The position numbers and the translations under genes are program-made. Under the pieces are notes generated by a model. The model was not told the origin of the DNA. It was given only the letters and a program-made list of their open reading frames with translations, and did not search any database. A DNA stretch of 64,000 bases from VBAS01 sp964508655 (GTDB lineage: Bacteria; Bacteroidota; Bacteroidia; Chitinophagales; Chitinophagaceae), in contig CAZDUO010000007.1 in the NCBI GenBank assembly GCA_964508655.1, positions 8,341 to 72,340 of the forward strand, written 5' to 3'. The first letter of the stretch is position 1, and each line of letters starts with the position of its first letter. This document shows positions 16,082-24,567 of this stretch, one piece after another.

Positions 16082-17746
16082 TCAGCGGATGAAGCCGGGC
16101 TGTTCATCAAAAAATTTTGATTGCTCCTTGTCGAGCAGGAAATCTTTTACAGCAAAGAGAAGTGATTTGAAACCCGTAAAAATTTCACGGTTAAAGTTCA
16201 GCATCGTGGAGATTTCTGTTTCGTTTACATGGCCGGCGGTGCTTTCGCGGTACATATACTGCAGGGTGGCAGTATAGCCGGAGGTAACAGATTGATAAAT
16301 TGAAACCAGTTCCTCTGATTTGTTGGGGTTTTCATTCAGTAATAACAACTGGATGCTCTCACAAAACGTTTCCACTTCGGGCCGGGTTTTTTTATAAAAG
16401 CCGTATTTGATGTCGTTGCTTGAATTCTGCAACTGTTCTTTATCGGGCAAAGCGTCTTTAAAACTTTTTGCTGCATACATGCCATTGCGCACAGATGACA
16501 TCAGCCGGTCCAGTTTCTCCGTTTCTTCTTTATCGCTGATGGATTTCTGCAGCAGGATATAATAGCTGTGAATTTCACCATATAGAAATTTTATGTAGTC
16601 ATATTTTTCATAAACGTCATGACTTAAAAATTTTTCACTCAGTTTCATTTCCTTTTCTCTTTTATCAGCCAGCCCAAAACTGCTTTTAGCAAAATGACAG
16701 GCGGCGCCAAGAAAATGGCGGGTTTCTTCTTCCAGCGCATACAGTGCCATGGATGATTCTTTGGTGTCCACCGTATGAATAAACATGGTTTCTTCATCGG
16801 CCGAAAGGAACTTTTTTTCAAGAAAACTGCTAAAAGTGTTCAGAAACGGATAAAACAGGATGATGCCAATCACATTCACCAGGCTTTGGAAAAAAACCAG
16901 GGCTACCAGTTTATCATTTACACCCACTACATCAGTTATAAAACGATTGACAGGTAAAAGAAAAATAAGCACCAGCGTGACATTGATGCTGTTGAATAAA
17001 AAATTTCCTAATGCCACCCTTCGCTTGGCTGATGTGCCTTTGATGCTGGCAACAAAAAGCTTGATGGTGGTGCCGATCTCAGACCCGAGGATGATAGCTG
17101 TGGAGTCAAATAGATTGATGGCGCCGGCATTCAAGGCGCTTAACGTGATGGCAATGGTGGCCGAACTGCTTTGAATAAGTGTGGTAATGATAAAACCGAT
17201 GAAGAAAAAAATTATGACAGGCGATTGTTGATACTGCAGCAGATCCACCTGCTGCACGAGCCCTTCAATACCAGATTTCATGTACCCAAGCCCTACAAAC
17301 AAAAAGCTGAAGCCAAGAAAAAAGCGGCTCCAGTTGTACCACGCACCCTGCCTGTTGAATACAGCAAAGCCAAGACCGGCAATGCCCGCTACAGGCAGCG
17401 CAATTTTTTCAATATTTACTTTAAATCCCACCAGCGCCACTATCCAGCTATCCAGCGTGGTGCCCAGGTTGGCGCCAAGAATTACAGCCAGCGCATTTTG
17501 CATGCTGATGATGCCGGCGCCCACAAATGCCAGCACCATCAGGCTCACCAGCGAGCTGCTTTGCAGCACACCGGTCACAACTGCTCCGCCGCCGATTGCC
17601 TTTAACTTGTTGGAAGTTTGTTTTTTTAAAAACAATTTGAATTTTCTTCCTGCAAGCTGCTGCAGCGATTCTTCCAGAAAACGGATGCCCAGCAGAAACA
17701 CAGCCACACCGGCCAGCGCCTGCCATATATCAAATGATGTCAGCAT
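16082..17746 (-). CDS. Na/Pi cotransporter family protein
   Basis: 554 aa. Two Na/Pi-cotransporter repeats with the characteristic QSS motifs: TGVLQSSSLVSLMVLAF near residue 58 and TTLIQSSSATIAITLSA near residue 190, plus GANLGTTLDSW and GSEIGTTIKLF. Eight or nine membrane helices occupy residues 1-310. The C-terminal 230 residues are a PhoU-like helical domain (EEETRHFLGAACHFAKSSF, FLYGEIHSYYILLQKSI). Inner-membrane sodium-coupled phosphate transport or export is expected. A TGAT-N4-ATCA dyad lies 61 bp upstream. Confidence 0.92.
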   Translation of the reverse strand: MLTSFDIWQALAGVAVFLLGIRFLEESLQQLAGRKFKLFLKKQTSNKLKAIGGGAVVTGVLQSSSLVSLMVLAFVGAGIISMQNALAVILGANLGTTLDSWIVALVGFKVNIEKIALPVAGIAGLGFAVFNRQGAWYNWSRFFLGFSFLFVGLGYMKSGIEGLVQQVDLLQYQQSPVIIFFFIGFIITTLIQSSSATIAITLSALNAGAINLFDSTAIILGSEIGTTIKLFVASIKGTSAKRRVALGNFLFNSINVTLVLIFLLPVNRFITDVVGVNDKLVALVFFQSLVNVIGIILFYPFLNTFSSFLEKKFLSADEETMFIHTVDTKESSMALYALEEETRHFLGAACHFAKSSFGLADKREKEMKLSEKFLSHDVYEKYDYIKFLYGEIHSYYILLQKSISDKEETEKLDRLMSSVRNGMYAAKSFKDALPDKEQLQNSSNDIKYGFYKKTRPEVETFCESIQLLLLNENPNKSEELVSIYQSVTSGYTATLQYMYRESTAGHVNETEISTMLNFNREIFTGFKSLLFAVKDFLLDKEQSKFFDEQPGFIR

Positions 17747-17806
17747 GGATTTACTAAGCTACACATTTGCCAGTTGAGTAATCAGTAGTCCTGTTTGCAG
17801 GGGAAA

Positions 17807-17818
17807 TGATTTTTATCA
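17807..17818. promoter_or_regulatory. Crp/Fnr-like dyad TGATTTTTATCA
   Basis: TGAT-TTTT-ATCA, 61 bp before the minus-strand Na/Pi cotransporter start. Fourth member of the TGAT-N4-ATCA set in the 8.4-17.8 kb block. Confidence 0.45.
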
Positions 17819-17824
17819 GTGGCG

Positions 17825-17951
17825 GGTGTATTTCAAATTGTCGCATTTGCCCCCAATCCTTTGAAGGGGAATAGCGAACTTTCAACCTGATACTCTCCTA
17901 TAGGGGCCGATGGCTGATGCAGATTGAGGATGCGACAATTTGAAATGCGCC
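17825..17951. repeat. long inverted repeat with 83-bp spacer
   Basis: ATTTCAAATTGTCGCAT (17830-17846) and ATGCGACAATTTGAAAT (17930-17946) are perfect 17-bp inverted copies. With 5 more outer bases each the match is 20 of 22. The 83-bp interior has no ORF and contains a smaller CCCC-AATCCTTTGAA-GGGG stem. Could be a MITE-like remnant or a large cruciform/attenuator between the Na/Pi and carboxylase promoters. Confidence 0.65.
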
Positions 17952-17981
17952 TTCAGCGGCAGCTCTCAACCGATTCTAAAT

Positions 17982-17989
17982 TATATTTG
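17982..17989 (+). promoter_or_regulatory. -7 box of the carboxyltransferase gene
   Basis: TATATTTG matches the Bacteroidetes TAnnTTTG -7 consensus and lies 20 bp before the ATG at 18010. A clear TTTG -33 box is not visible. Confidence 0.5.
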
Positions 17990-18009
17990 CCTAATAACCG
18001 GGTCTGCAC

Positions 18010-19668
18010 ATGAACCTCTCATTTAACCGCAATGAAGATGCAATGAAAATGCTGCTGAGCGATATGCGCCGCCACCTGCATAAAATTTATGAAGGCGGTG
18101 GTAAAAAAGCTATCGAAAAACAAAAAGAAAAAAACAAGTTTACCGCAAGGGAAAGAATCAGCTACCTGGTTGATAAAGAAAAACCCTTTATTGAAATTGG
18201 CGCATTTGCCGGCCATGAAATGTATAAAGAAGAAGGCGGATGCCCGGCCGGCGGCACCGTGGCCGGCGTGGGTTATATAAGCGGCAGGCAGTGTGTAATA
18301 GTGGCTAATGATCAGACAGTGAAAGCCGGAGCATGGTTTCCCATCACGGGCAAAAAAAATCTCCGTATGCAGGAGATTGCCATGGAAAATCATTTACCCA
18401 TCATTTACCTGGTTGACAGCGCCGGTGTGTTTCTGCCCATGCAGGATGAAATTTTTCCGGACAAAGAACACTTCGGCAGAATTTTTTACAACAATGCACG
18501 GATGAGCGCCATGGGTATAACGCAGATTGCCGCGGTGATGGGGCCCTGCGTGGCCGGCGGCGCTTACCTGCCCATCATGAGCGATGAAACGCTGATGGTG
18601 GAAGGCAATGGCTCCATCTTTTTGGCAGGGCCTTACCTGGTAAAAGCCGCCATTGGTGAGGAGGTGGATATCGAAACGTTAGGAGGCGCTGCGACGCATA
18701 CGGAAATCTCCGGCATTGCCGACTACAAGTTCAAAACAGAGCAGGAATGTATGGATCACATAAAAAGAATGGTATCCATGCTGGGTAAAAATGATAAAGC
18801 AGGTTTTGACAGAACAGAATCTTTTTTACCCAAAAAAAACCCGGAAGAAATATATGGCTTCATTCCCTACGATGGTAAGCCTTATGATATGCTGGAGATA
18901 ATTAAAAGGCTGGTGGATAATTCGGATTTCGAGCAGTTCAAAGAAGATTATGGCAAAACAATTATCTGCGGGTATGGCCGAATTGACGGTTGGGCAACAG
19001 GCATCGTAGCAAATCAACGGCTGGCGGTTAAAGCAAGGAAATCCGTCAGACCGGGACGGTCAGACGGCGGTGGAAGCGAAATGCAACTGGGCGGTGTTAT
19101 TTACAATGACAGCGCTGACAAAGCAGCCCGTTTTATTCTCAATTGTAATCAGAAAAAAATTCCGCTGGTGTTTTTGCAGGATGTAACCGGTTTTATGGTA
19201 GGCACACGCAGCGAGCAGGCAGGAATTATAAAAGACGGTGCAAAAATGGTGAATGCTGTTGCAAATTCAGTAGTGCCGAAAATTACTATCATCATCGGTA
19301 ATTCGTATGGTGCCGGCAACTATGCCATGTGCGGAAAGGCTTACGGGCCCAGGTTTATTTATGCCTGGCCCACAGCACGGATTGCCGTGATGGGTGGTGA
19401 CCAGGCTGCTAAAACGCTTTTGCAAATACAGGTAAATGCAATGAAAGCCAAAGGGAAACAGGTACCTCCTGAAGAAGAACAAAAGTTGTTGGAAAAAATT
19501 ACCAGCAGGTACGAAAGTCAAACTTCAGCTTATTATGCTGCCGCCAGGTTGTGGGTAGATGATATTATTGATCCGCTGCATACACGCATGGTAATATCAG
19601 AAGCTATATCAGCGGCAAACAATAATCCTGAAAGTCCTGAATTAAAAACCGGCGTTTTCCAGGTTTAA
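18010..19668 (+). CDS. acyl-CoA carboxylase beta (carboxyltransferase) subunit
   Basis: 552 aa, the usual length for a biotin-dependent carboxyltransferase. N-terminal half: KFTARERISYLVD, GTVAGVGYISGRQCVIVAND, SAGVFLPMQDEIFPDKEHFG, GPCVAGGAYLPIMSDE. C-terminal half: GGSEMQLGGVIYNDSADKAA, VFLQDVTGFMVGTRSEQAGI, GNSYGAGNYAMCGKAYG. The DEIFPDKEHFGRIF string is closer to methylcrotonyl-CoA carboxylase than to propionyl-CoA carboxylase, but substrate is not fixed by this. It transfers CO2 from biotin to an acyl-CoA in the cytosol. No biotin-carboxylase/BCCP subunit is adjacent. Confidence 0.92.
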   Translation: MNLSFNRNEDAMKMLLSDMRRHLHKIYEGGGKKAIEKQKEKNKFTARERISYLVDKEKPFIEIGAFAGHEMYKEEGGCPAGGTVAGVGYISGRQCVIVANDQTVKAGAWFPITGKKNLRMQEIAMENHLPIIYLVDSAGVFLPMQDEIFPDKEHFGRIFYNNARMSAMGITQIAAVMGPCVAGGAYLPIMSDETLMVEGNGSIFLAGPYLVKAAIGEEVDIETLGGAATHTEISGIADYKFKTEQECMDHIKRMVSMLGKNDKAGFDRTESFLPKKNPEEIYGFIPYDGKPYDMLEIIKRLVDNSDFEQFKEDYGKTIICGYGRIDGWATGIVANQRLAVKARKSVRPGRSDGGGSEMQLGGVIYNDSADKAARFILNCNQKKIPLVFLQDVTGFMVGTRSEQAGIIKDGAKMVNAVANSVVPKITIIIGNSYGAGNYAMCGKAYGPRFIYAWPTARIAVMGGDQAAKTLLQIQVNAMKAKGKQVPPEEEQKLLEKITSRYESQTSAYYAAARLWVDDIIDPLHTRMVISEAISAANNNPESPELKTGVFQV

Positions 19669-19755
19669 TATTGTGGAAATCAAATAAAAAATATCTTTTT
19701 TTAAAAAGAGAAATTTAACTACTTTCACTCCATAATCAACACTAACTGAACGCTT

Positions 19756-20511
19756 ATGAAAAAATCTACCCGGTTTGGATTTTTACTCTCCATTATTTCA
19801 ATCCTTACCTTAGTCCAATCTTGCCGAGATGACCGCTATCTTTTGGAACCACCTCCGGTGCCTGATCAATCGTTTGTAGAAGAATTTGACACCGCTTTGA
19901 ATGCCTATAACAAAGGCTGGCGTTATATCAACAGAAGTGTGGAAATCGGGCGTCGCAGCTGGCAAAACCCCGATGGCAATTCAGGAGTTCCTTTTCTTTC
20001 TTATTCCGGTACGGGAAATGGTTACCTGTGGGCCGATTATCTTTCCACCAATTCGGCAGCCGGCGTCATCAGCAACTGGGCTGTATCGCCCGAACTGATT
20101 ATGCAAAACGGTGACAAGATTATTTTTTACACCCGCACACAGTTATATTTATTTGGCGGCGACTCCACTGATTTTGTAAACAGGATGCAGGTGCGGATGA
20201 ATAAATACAACACGCTGAATTGTGGCGAAGCTACCGACCCCGGTGATTTCACTGTTCCATTGCTTGACATAAATCCTTTTTATTACGAGTTTTTAAAAAA
20301 CGCATTTAACAACCCCGCCAGCCCGCTGCACCAGCAGGCCAGGCAAGCTTACCCGCATGTGTGGACACGATTTGAAGCAACGGTGGTAGGATTAAACGGA
20401 CCTACAAAAGGAAGATTCGCTTTCCGGTATTTTACAGAAGATGCCGGCAGCAACGGCCGGGGATCATCCATCGGAATTGACAGCGTGGCTTATGTCAGCG
20501 TTAACCATTAA
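19756..20511 (+). CDS. choice-of-anchor-J-like lipoprotein, paralogue 1
   Basis: 251 aa. SPII signal with lipobox VQSC at Cys 23. The mature domain has the pattern of choice-of-anchor J jelly-roll domains: SFVEEFDTALNAYNKGW near the start, SNWAVSPELIMQNGDKIIFYTRT in the middle, and the closing RFAFRYFTEDAGSNGRGSSIGIDSV strand. Surface-exposed ligand or glycan recognition is likely by fold; no catalytic residues are seen. The next gene is a paralogue 48 bp downstream. Confidence 0.75.
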   Translation: MKKSTRFGFLLSIISILTLVQSCRDDRYLLEPPPVPDQSFVEEFDTALNAYNKGWRYINRSVEIGRRSWQNPDGNSGVPFLSYSGTGNGYLWADYLSTNSAAGVISNWAVSPELIMQNGDKIIFYTRTQLYLFGGDSTDFVNRMQVRMNKYNTLNCGEATDPGDFTVPLLDINPFYYEFLKNAFNNPASPLHQQARQAYPHVWTRFEATVVGLNGPTKGRFAFRYFTEDAGSNGRGSSIGIDSVAYVSVNH

Positions 20512-20559
20512 TCTGATCATTAGATTAACTTACAAGTACTAACCATAAAAAACTAAAAA

Positions 20560-21300
20560 ATGAAATTTAAGCGTATACCAGTTTTTTATTTCATGGTTGT
20601 ATCAGCTTTCACAGCTTTCTTTACTTCCTGCAAAGAAGAAACTGTGACTGCGGTTGCCACGGTTCAACCGGCCAGCCTTTCGTACCACGAAGAGTTTGAC
20701 TCTATGCAGCGGGTGGTAGATATGGGCTGGAAAGCTGTAAACATAAGTAACCCATTAGGCGGCGATAGCTGGCAGCAGGGTTCTTATGTAGCTGATAATG
20801 TAAAAGGCGGACCGTTTTATTCTCAAATACCTGCTCACTCTTACAAGGCAAGCGCCAATGAACTGGCCTTTGTGCCTTATACCTGCGGTGCAGGGTTGTC
20901 GTTTATTAATTGCTGGCTGCTTACGCCCCCGCTGGCCATGAAAAACGGAGATGTTATTTCTTTCTGGACCCGCACAAGAAGCACGGTGAGTTTTCCTGAC
21001 CGCATGCAGGTGTGGCTGAACCCCAATAATGACGGTACCAATGTGGGAAGAGATGAGAATAACACCGGCGACTTTACAATGAAGCTGCTCGACATCAATC
21101 CCACTCTTTCTCCGAGCCCCTACCCCACAGGATATCCCACTACATGGACCAAATTTGAAATCCTGATTTCAGGCCTTCCCAATGGCAGTACGCCACAAAG
21201 ACACAGGATTGGTTTCCGCTACTATGTGCAGGGTGGCGGGCCGAGCGGTTCCAATTCAGATGAAATAGGACTTGACGATTTTGATTTTATAAGTAAATGA
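20560..21300 (+). CDS. choice-of-anchor-J-like lipoprotein, paralogue 2
   Basis: 246 aa. SPII signal with Cys in FFTSCKEE near residue 24. It aligns along its length with the preceding protein: SYHEEFDSMQRVVDMGWKAVN, INCWLLTPPLAMKNGDVISFW, FPDRMQVWLNPNND, GDFTMKLLDINP, RIGFRYYVQGGGPSGSNSDE and GLDDFDF at the end. A tandem duplication followed by divergence is evident. Probably co-transcribed with paralogue 1; an intrinsic terminator follows. Confidence 0.75.
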   Translation: MKFKRIPVFYFMVVSAFTAFFTSCKEETVTAVATVQPASLSYHEEFDSMQRVVDMGWKAVNISNPLGGDSWQQGSYVADNVKGGPFYSQIPAHSYKASANELAFVPYTCGAGLSFINCWLLTPPLAMKNGDVISFWTRTRSTVSFPDRMQVWLNPNNDGTNVGRDENNTGDFTMKLLDINPTLSPSPYPTGYPTTWTKFEILISGLPNGSTPQRHRIGFRYYVQGGGPSGSNSDEIGLDDFDFISK

Positions 21301-21323
21301 ATATTTTAATTTACTGCTTAAAT

Positions 21324-21356
21324 AATCCGGCTTGATTTCTCAGCGCCGGATTTTTT
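21324..21356 (+). terminator. intrinsic terminator
   Basis: AATCCGGC (21324-21331) pairs with GCCGGATT (21345-21352), followed by a T run (21351-21356). Ends the lipoprotein pair; the next start follows 16 bp later. Confidence 0.85.
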
Positions 21357-21371
21357 AATTTTACAACCGTT

Positions 21372-22142
21372 ATGAAAAAATTCTTCCTGCTCGTACTCCC
21401 GGTTTGTTTTTTATCGGCTTGCAATGATTCCGGCGAGGAAGAAAATAAAATACTTTACCCAGTGTCTTCCCTTGAATTGCCCGAACGATGGAAACAGGTA
21501 AAAGAACTGGCTGACTCCATCCGGGAAGGCGACCTGGTGCTGCGCTGCGGCAATGATATGACCAGCGAATCGCTGCGTGATTTCAGCCTGCAGGAAAAAC
21601 TTTATTCCCACAGCGGCATTGCATTGATGCATGAGGGCCGCATGCATATTTACAGCAATATGGCCGGCGACATCAATCCCGATGAAATCATGCGCCGTGA
21701 TCCGTTGGACAGTTTTCTTACCCCCGCCAGCAACGTGGTGATGGGGGTTTACCGTTATGATTTTTCCGGTGAAGAAATTGAAAAGCTCAGGACGGTAATA
21801 CAAGAATATTATCAAAGCGGCCTGCGCTTCGATATGAATTTTGATCTCAGCACCGATGATAAAATGTATTGTGCTGAAATGATTGCCAAAGCCGTGGAGA
21901 AAGCCACAGGCAGCCGGATTATATTTTCAAAAAGCATGGTGAACGACGACCTGCGTAATAAATACCTGAAAATGGCGCTGCAGAAAAAAGTAATCCCCTC
22001 GAAAAAAGCGGCCGACCAGCGTGAATACCTTGCCATTGACAACCTGTACATCAACCCGCATTGCCGGGAAGTGAAGAAATATGTTTTTGGCACCCCGCAA
22101 AAGCCAATCAAATTTCCCACCCCAGAAAATTATAACCATTGA
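21372..22142 (+). CDS. YiiX/YebB-like NlpC/P60-superfamily lipoprotein
   Basis: 256 aa. Lipobox LSAC at Cys 17. The core fits YiiX-type permuted papain-like hydrolases: IREGDLVLRCGND opens the fold, YSHSGIALMHEGRMHIY provides the catalytic His region, and KMYCAEMIAKAVEKATG supplies the candidate nucleophile Cys. Such enzymes cleave or form amide bonds in peptidoglycan or lipids in the cell envelope; the substrate here is not known. Its stop overlaps the rnhA start (TTGA), indicating translational coupling. Confidence 0.82.
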   Translation: MKKFFLLVLPVCFLSACNDSGEEENKILYPVSSLELPERWKQVKELADSIREGDLVLRCGNDMTSESLRDFSLQEKLYSHSGIALMHEGRMHIYSNMAGDINPDEIMRRDPLDSFLTPASNVVMGVYRYDFSGEEIEKLRTVIQEYYQSGLRFDMNFDLSTDDKMYCAEMIAKAVEKATGSRIIFSKSMVNDDLRNKYLKMALQKKVIPSKKAADQREYLAIDNLYINPHCREVKKYVFGTPQKPIKFPTPENYNH

Positions 22143-22621
22143 GCAAACCCGATGTGACCATTTATACGGATGGCTCATCTCGGGGCAACCCCGGGCCGGG
22201 TGGCTATGGCGTTATCCTGATGGCCGGTAAGCACCGAAAAGAACTTTCGCAGGGCTACAAGCTCACCACCAACAACCGGATGGAGCTGATGGCTGTCATC
22301 GCCGGCATTGAAGCGCTGAAAAAAGACGGGCTGCGGGTGGTGATTTATTCCGACAGCCAGTACGTAGTGAATGCAGTGGAAAAAGGCTGGCTGAATACCT
22401 GGATTGCCACCAATTTCAAAGGAGGCAAGAAAAACAAGGACCTCTGGCTACGCTATTATCATCTTTCTAAAAAACAATTCATCCGGTTTGTGTGGGTAAA
22501 AGGTCACGCAGATAATCCGTACAACAACCGCTGCGATCAACTGGCCACCCAGGCTGCCGACAGCGGACTGCTGGCAGATGATGAGGGCTTTAATCCAAAG
22601 GCTGAAAATCTATTTGAATAA
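22139..22621 (+). CDS. rnhA: ribonuclease HI
   Basis: 160 aa, standard length. Catalytic residues are all present: Asp11 (YTDGSSRGNPGPGG), Glu49 (NNRMELMAV), Asp72 (IYSDSQYVVNAV), His123 (WVKGHADNPYNN) and Asp133 (RCDQLA). Degrades the RNA strand of RNA-DNA hybrids. The start is a TTG at 22139 that overlaps the TGA of the upstream gene by 4 bp; no in-frame ATG exists nearby, so the TTG is supported by the family N-terminus. Confidence 0.95.
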   Translation: MSKPDVTIYTDGSSRGNPGPGGYGVILMAGKHRKELSQGYKLTTNNRMELMAVIAGIEALKKDGLRVVIYSDSQYVVNAVEKGWLNTWIATNFKGGKKNKDLWLRYYHLSKKQFIRFVWVKGHADNPYNNRCDQLATQAADSGLLADDEGFNPKAENLFE

Positions 22622-22645
22622 AAAAAACCGGGGCTTGCCGGGGGT
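22622..22645 (-). terminator. possible intrinsic terminator
   Basis: On the minus strand, CCGG-CAAGCC-CCGG within a GC-rich stretch is followed by eight T. It is just after the DUF6580 stop. The stem is short, so support is modest. Confidence 0.4.
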
Positions 22646-22652
22646 ATTTTGT

Positions 22653-23231
22653 TTACACCGACTGCAATTCTCTTTTCAGCACACTCTTTCCCAGGTAGTA
22701 AAAACTTCCAAAGAAAACCCCGTTGAACAGCAGGGTTGAAACCAGGCTCCACTTAAAGAAAGGCAATGCAGCGGTGAAGCAGGTGATTAAACCATTGAAT
22801 GATTTTTCGTAAGGCTGGTTATTAATATCGAGACCGCCACCGGCCCACACCAGAAAATTGGAAATAATAAAATAATAAACCGCACCACCCAGTGAGCCGG
22901 CAATAATGTGACTGATTTTATTTTTACTGATAAAAAACCCAATGATGGTAACCGAGGCTATCAGCAGGTAATTCTGCCACTGGCCGCCATAAAATCCTTT
23001 TATCGGGGTCAGCCCCTGTACATATAAGAATTGATAAATAAGGTCAGAAATCAGCATGGAAAACACGGGGAATAAAAAGGCAAATCGTTTGTCGCGGCAC
23101 ACAGAACCGGCAAAAAGCGCCATGGCAATTTGCGGTGCAAAACCCATGGGGCGGCCATCCCATACACGATAAAGCGAAGCAGTAATGACCAGGAAAAGCA
23201 GGATGATAAAGTTGGATTTATTCAGTTTCAT
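22653..23231 (-). CDS. DUF6580 family membrane protein
   Basis: 192 aa from ATG at 23231 (MKLNKSNFIILLFL); a start at 23252 would add 7 residues. About five or six membrane helices. The GRPMGFAPQIAMALFAGSVC, FAFLFPVFSMLISDLIYQF and GGAVYYFIISNFLVWAGG blocks match DUF6580, which resembles the S-components of ECF vitamin transporters. Inner membrane; substrate unknown. In Bacteroidota this family often lies near cobalamin genes, but none are present here. Confidence 0.8.
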   Translation of the reverse strand: MKLNKSNFIILLFLVITASLYRVWDGRPMGFAPQIAMALFAGSVCRDKRFAFLFPVFSMLISDLIYQFLYVQGLTPIKGFYGGQWQNYLLIASVTIIGFFISKNKISHIIAGSLGGAVYYFIISNFLVWAGGGLDINNQPYEKSFNGLITCFTAALPFFKWSLVSTLLFNGVFFGSFYYLGKSVLKRELQSV

Positions 23232-23347
23232 ATACAACTGGTTTCGGTACAAAAGTAATAGAATTGAACTATAACCCCATTCAAAATTTCCATGGCTGTG
23301 GATTTAAAATTCAGATGTTTGTTATGTAATTTAAAGAAATTTAAAGC

Positions 23348-23704
23348 ATGGCATCGCATAACGAGCTGGGAAAAGCAGGTGAAGAGCTGGCCGTGGGCTG
23401 GCTGCGAAAAAACGGTTATGACATTCTGCATTGCAACTGGCGGTACGGGCATGATGAAATTGATGTAATAGCAGACCGCAACGGCTGGCTGCATATTATT
23501 GAAGTGAAGTCAAGAAAATATTTCCCCGGCGCCTATCCCGAAGAAAGTGTGACAAAAAAGAAATTCAATTTTCTGAAACGGGCGGCTGAAGAATTCCTTT
23601 ACCGCCATCCTCAATACACAAAAATCCAGTTTGACATCCTGGCTATAACTTTTTTTGACAACCAGGAGCCTGAGTATTTCCTGGCAGAAGATGTATTTTT
23701 TTGA
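23348..23704 (+). CDS. YraN family putative endonuclease (UPF0102)
   Basis: 118 aa. Diagnostic N-terminus MASHNELGKAGEELAVGWLR, and the restriction-endonuclease-like core GHDEIDVIADRNGWLHIIEV followed by KSRKYF. The pattern E-x-D...E-V-K fits the catalytic core of the PD-(D/E)XK fold. The family is widely conserved; its biological role is not well defined (possible Holliday-junction or DNA-processing function). Single gene. Confidence 0.92.
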   Translation: MASHNELGKAGEELAVGWLRKNGYDILHCNWRYGHDEIDVIADRNGWLHIIEVKSRKYFPGAYPEESVTKKKFNFLKRAAEEFLYRHPQYTKIQFDILAITFFDNQEPEYFLAEDVFF

Positions 23705-23741
23705 CCCGGGGTATTTGCCGCATGGCAGCCAGAAGAAAAAC

Positions 23742-23771
23742 TTTGTCAACCGGGTTAGCTTGTTATTTTTG
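23742..23771 (+). promoter_or_regulatory. Bacteroidetes-type promoter
   Basis: TTTG (23742-23745), an 18-bp spacer, then TATTTTTG (23764-23771), matching TTTG-N19-TAnnTTTG. The start codon of the next gene lies 20 bp downstream at 23792. Confidence 0.7.
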
Positions 23772-23791
23772 TTCTGATTAAAACCCCGGCA

Positions 23792-24457
23792 ATGAAATAC
23801 CTTTTTCTGTTTTTTACCAGTGTTATTATTTTTTCCTGCGGCAATAAATCCGGCACGTCAGCAAAACTGTTTTGCGACACGACCTGCCAGGAGGATACTC
23901 TTAAATTCATCAAGGAAGACCACCCGCTGAAACCGTATGTTTATATCAGCGCTGCCAACTGCCTGCCCGATTCGGTAATGTGGAGCTACAGCGGCATGGG
24001 CATCAACCGCAAACTTTCTTTCGATGATTTCGGCGGGCATAAATTCAGCCTCAACAAAAATTACATCAGTTATTTTTTTAAAGACACCGGCTATGTATGG
24101 CTGCTCTTCAACGACTGCACCAACGGGCGGGGCTATATGGCCAAAATCCCATTTAATAAAAAAGATAATATAGTAAGAGGTGGCAGCGCTTTAAACCGAT
24201 TCGACCCCAAGTTTGCAGTAGCAGAAGGTATGGTGGCCTATACCGACCGCGGAAATATTTTTGTGGAGGAAATGGCCACCGGCAAACAGGCTATGATGAC
24301 TTTTGGGAAAATGCTTACCGGCCTGGATTACGATGCCATGCATGAGTTTATTGATTCGGTTAACATCAGCCCTACCAGAATATGGGCAAGAGTGCTGATG
24401 GATAAAAAATGGGAAGAGATTGAAAAAAGCATTGAGCTTAAGGAAGCATTTAAATAG
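23792..24457 (+). CDS. hypothetical lipoprotein
   Basis: 221 aa. Short SPII signal with Cys 16 (VIIFSCGNKSG). The mature sequence is rich in short beta-strand blocks (LKPYVYISAANCLPDSVMWS, DTGYVWLLFNDCTNGRGYMA, GMVAYTDRGNIFVEE) that look like a propeller or sandwich fragment. I do not recognise a named family. A good promoter precedes it, and a TTTAAAC repeat follows. Confidence 0.7.
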   Translation: MKYLFLFFTSVIIFSCGNKSGTSAKLFCDTTCQEDTLKFIKEDHPLKPYVYISAANCLPDSVMWSYSGMGINRKLSFDDFGGHKFSLNKNYISYFFKDTGYVWLLFNDCTNGRGYMAKIPFNKKDNIVRGGSALNRFDPKFAVAEGMVAYTDRGNIFVEEMATGKQAMMTFGKMLTGLDYDAMHEFIDSVNISPTRIWARVLMDKKWEEIEKSIELKEAFK

Positions 24458-24550
24458 TTTAAGAGGTTCAATACGTTTAAAAAGTTTAAGAAATCAATTG
24501 AGATCGGCAACCTGCCAAACCTTTTAAACCCCTTAAACCATTTAAACTTC
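24458..24550. repeat. low-complexity inverted TTTAAAC repeat
   Basis: The plus strand reads as a run of GTTTAAG-like units (24458-24494) and then CTTTTAAAC/CCTTAAAC units (24515-24550), so the two halves can pair. It fills the gap between the lipoprotein and xerD. Confidence 0.55.
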
Positions 24551-24567
24551 TGAAACCATCTTCACAC

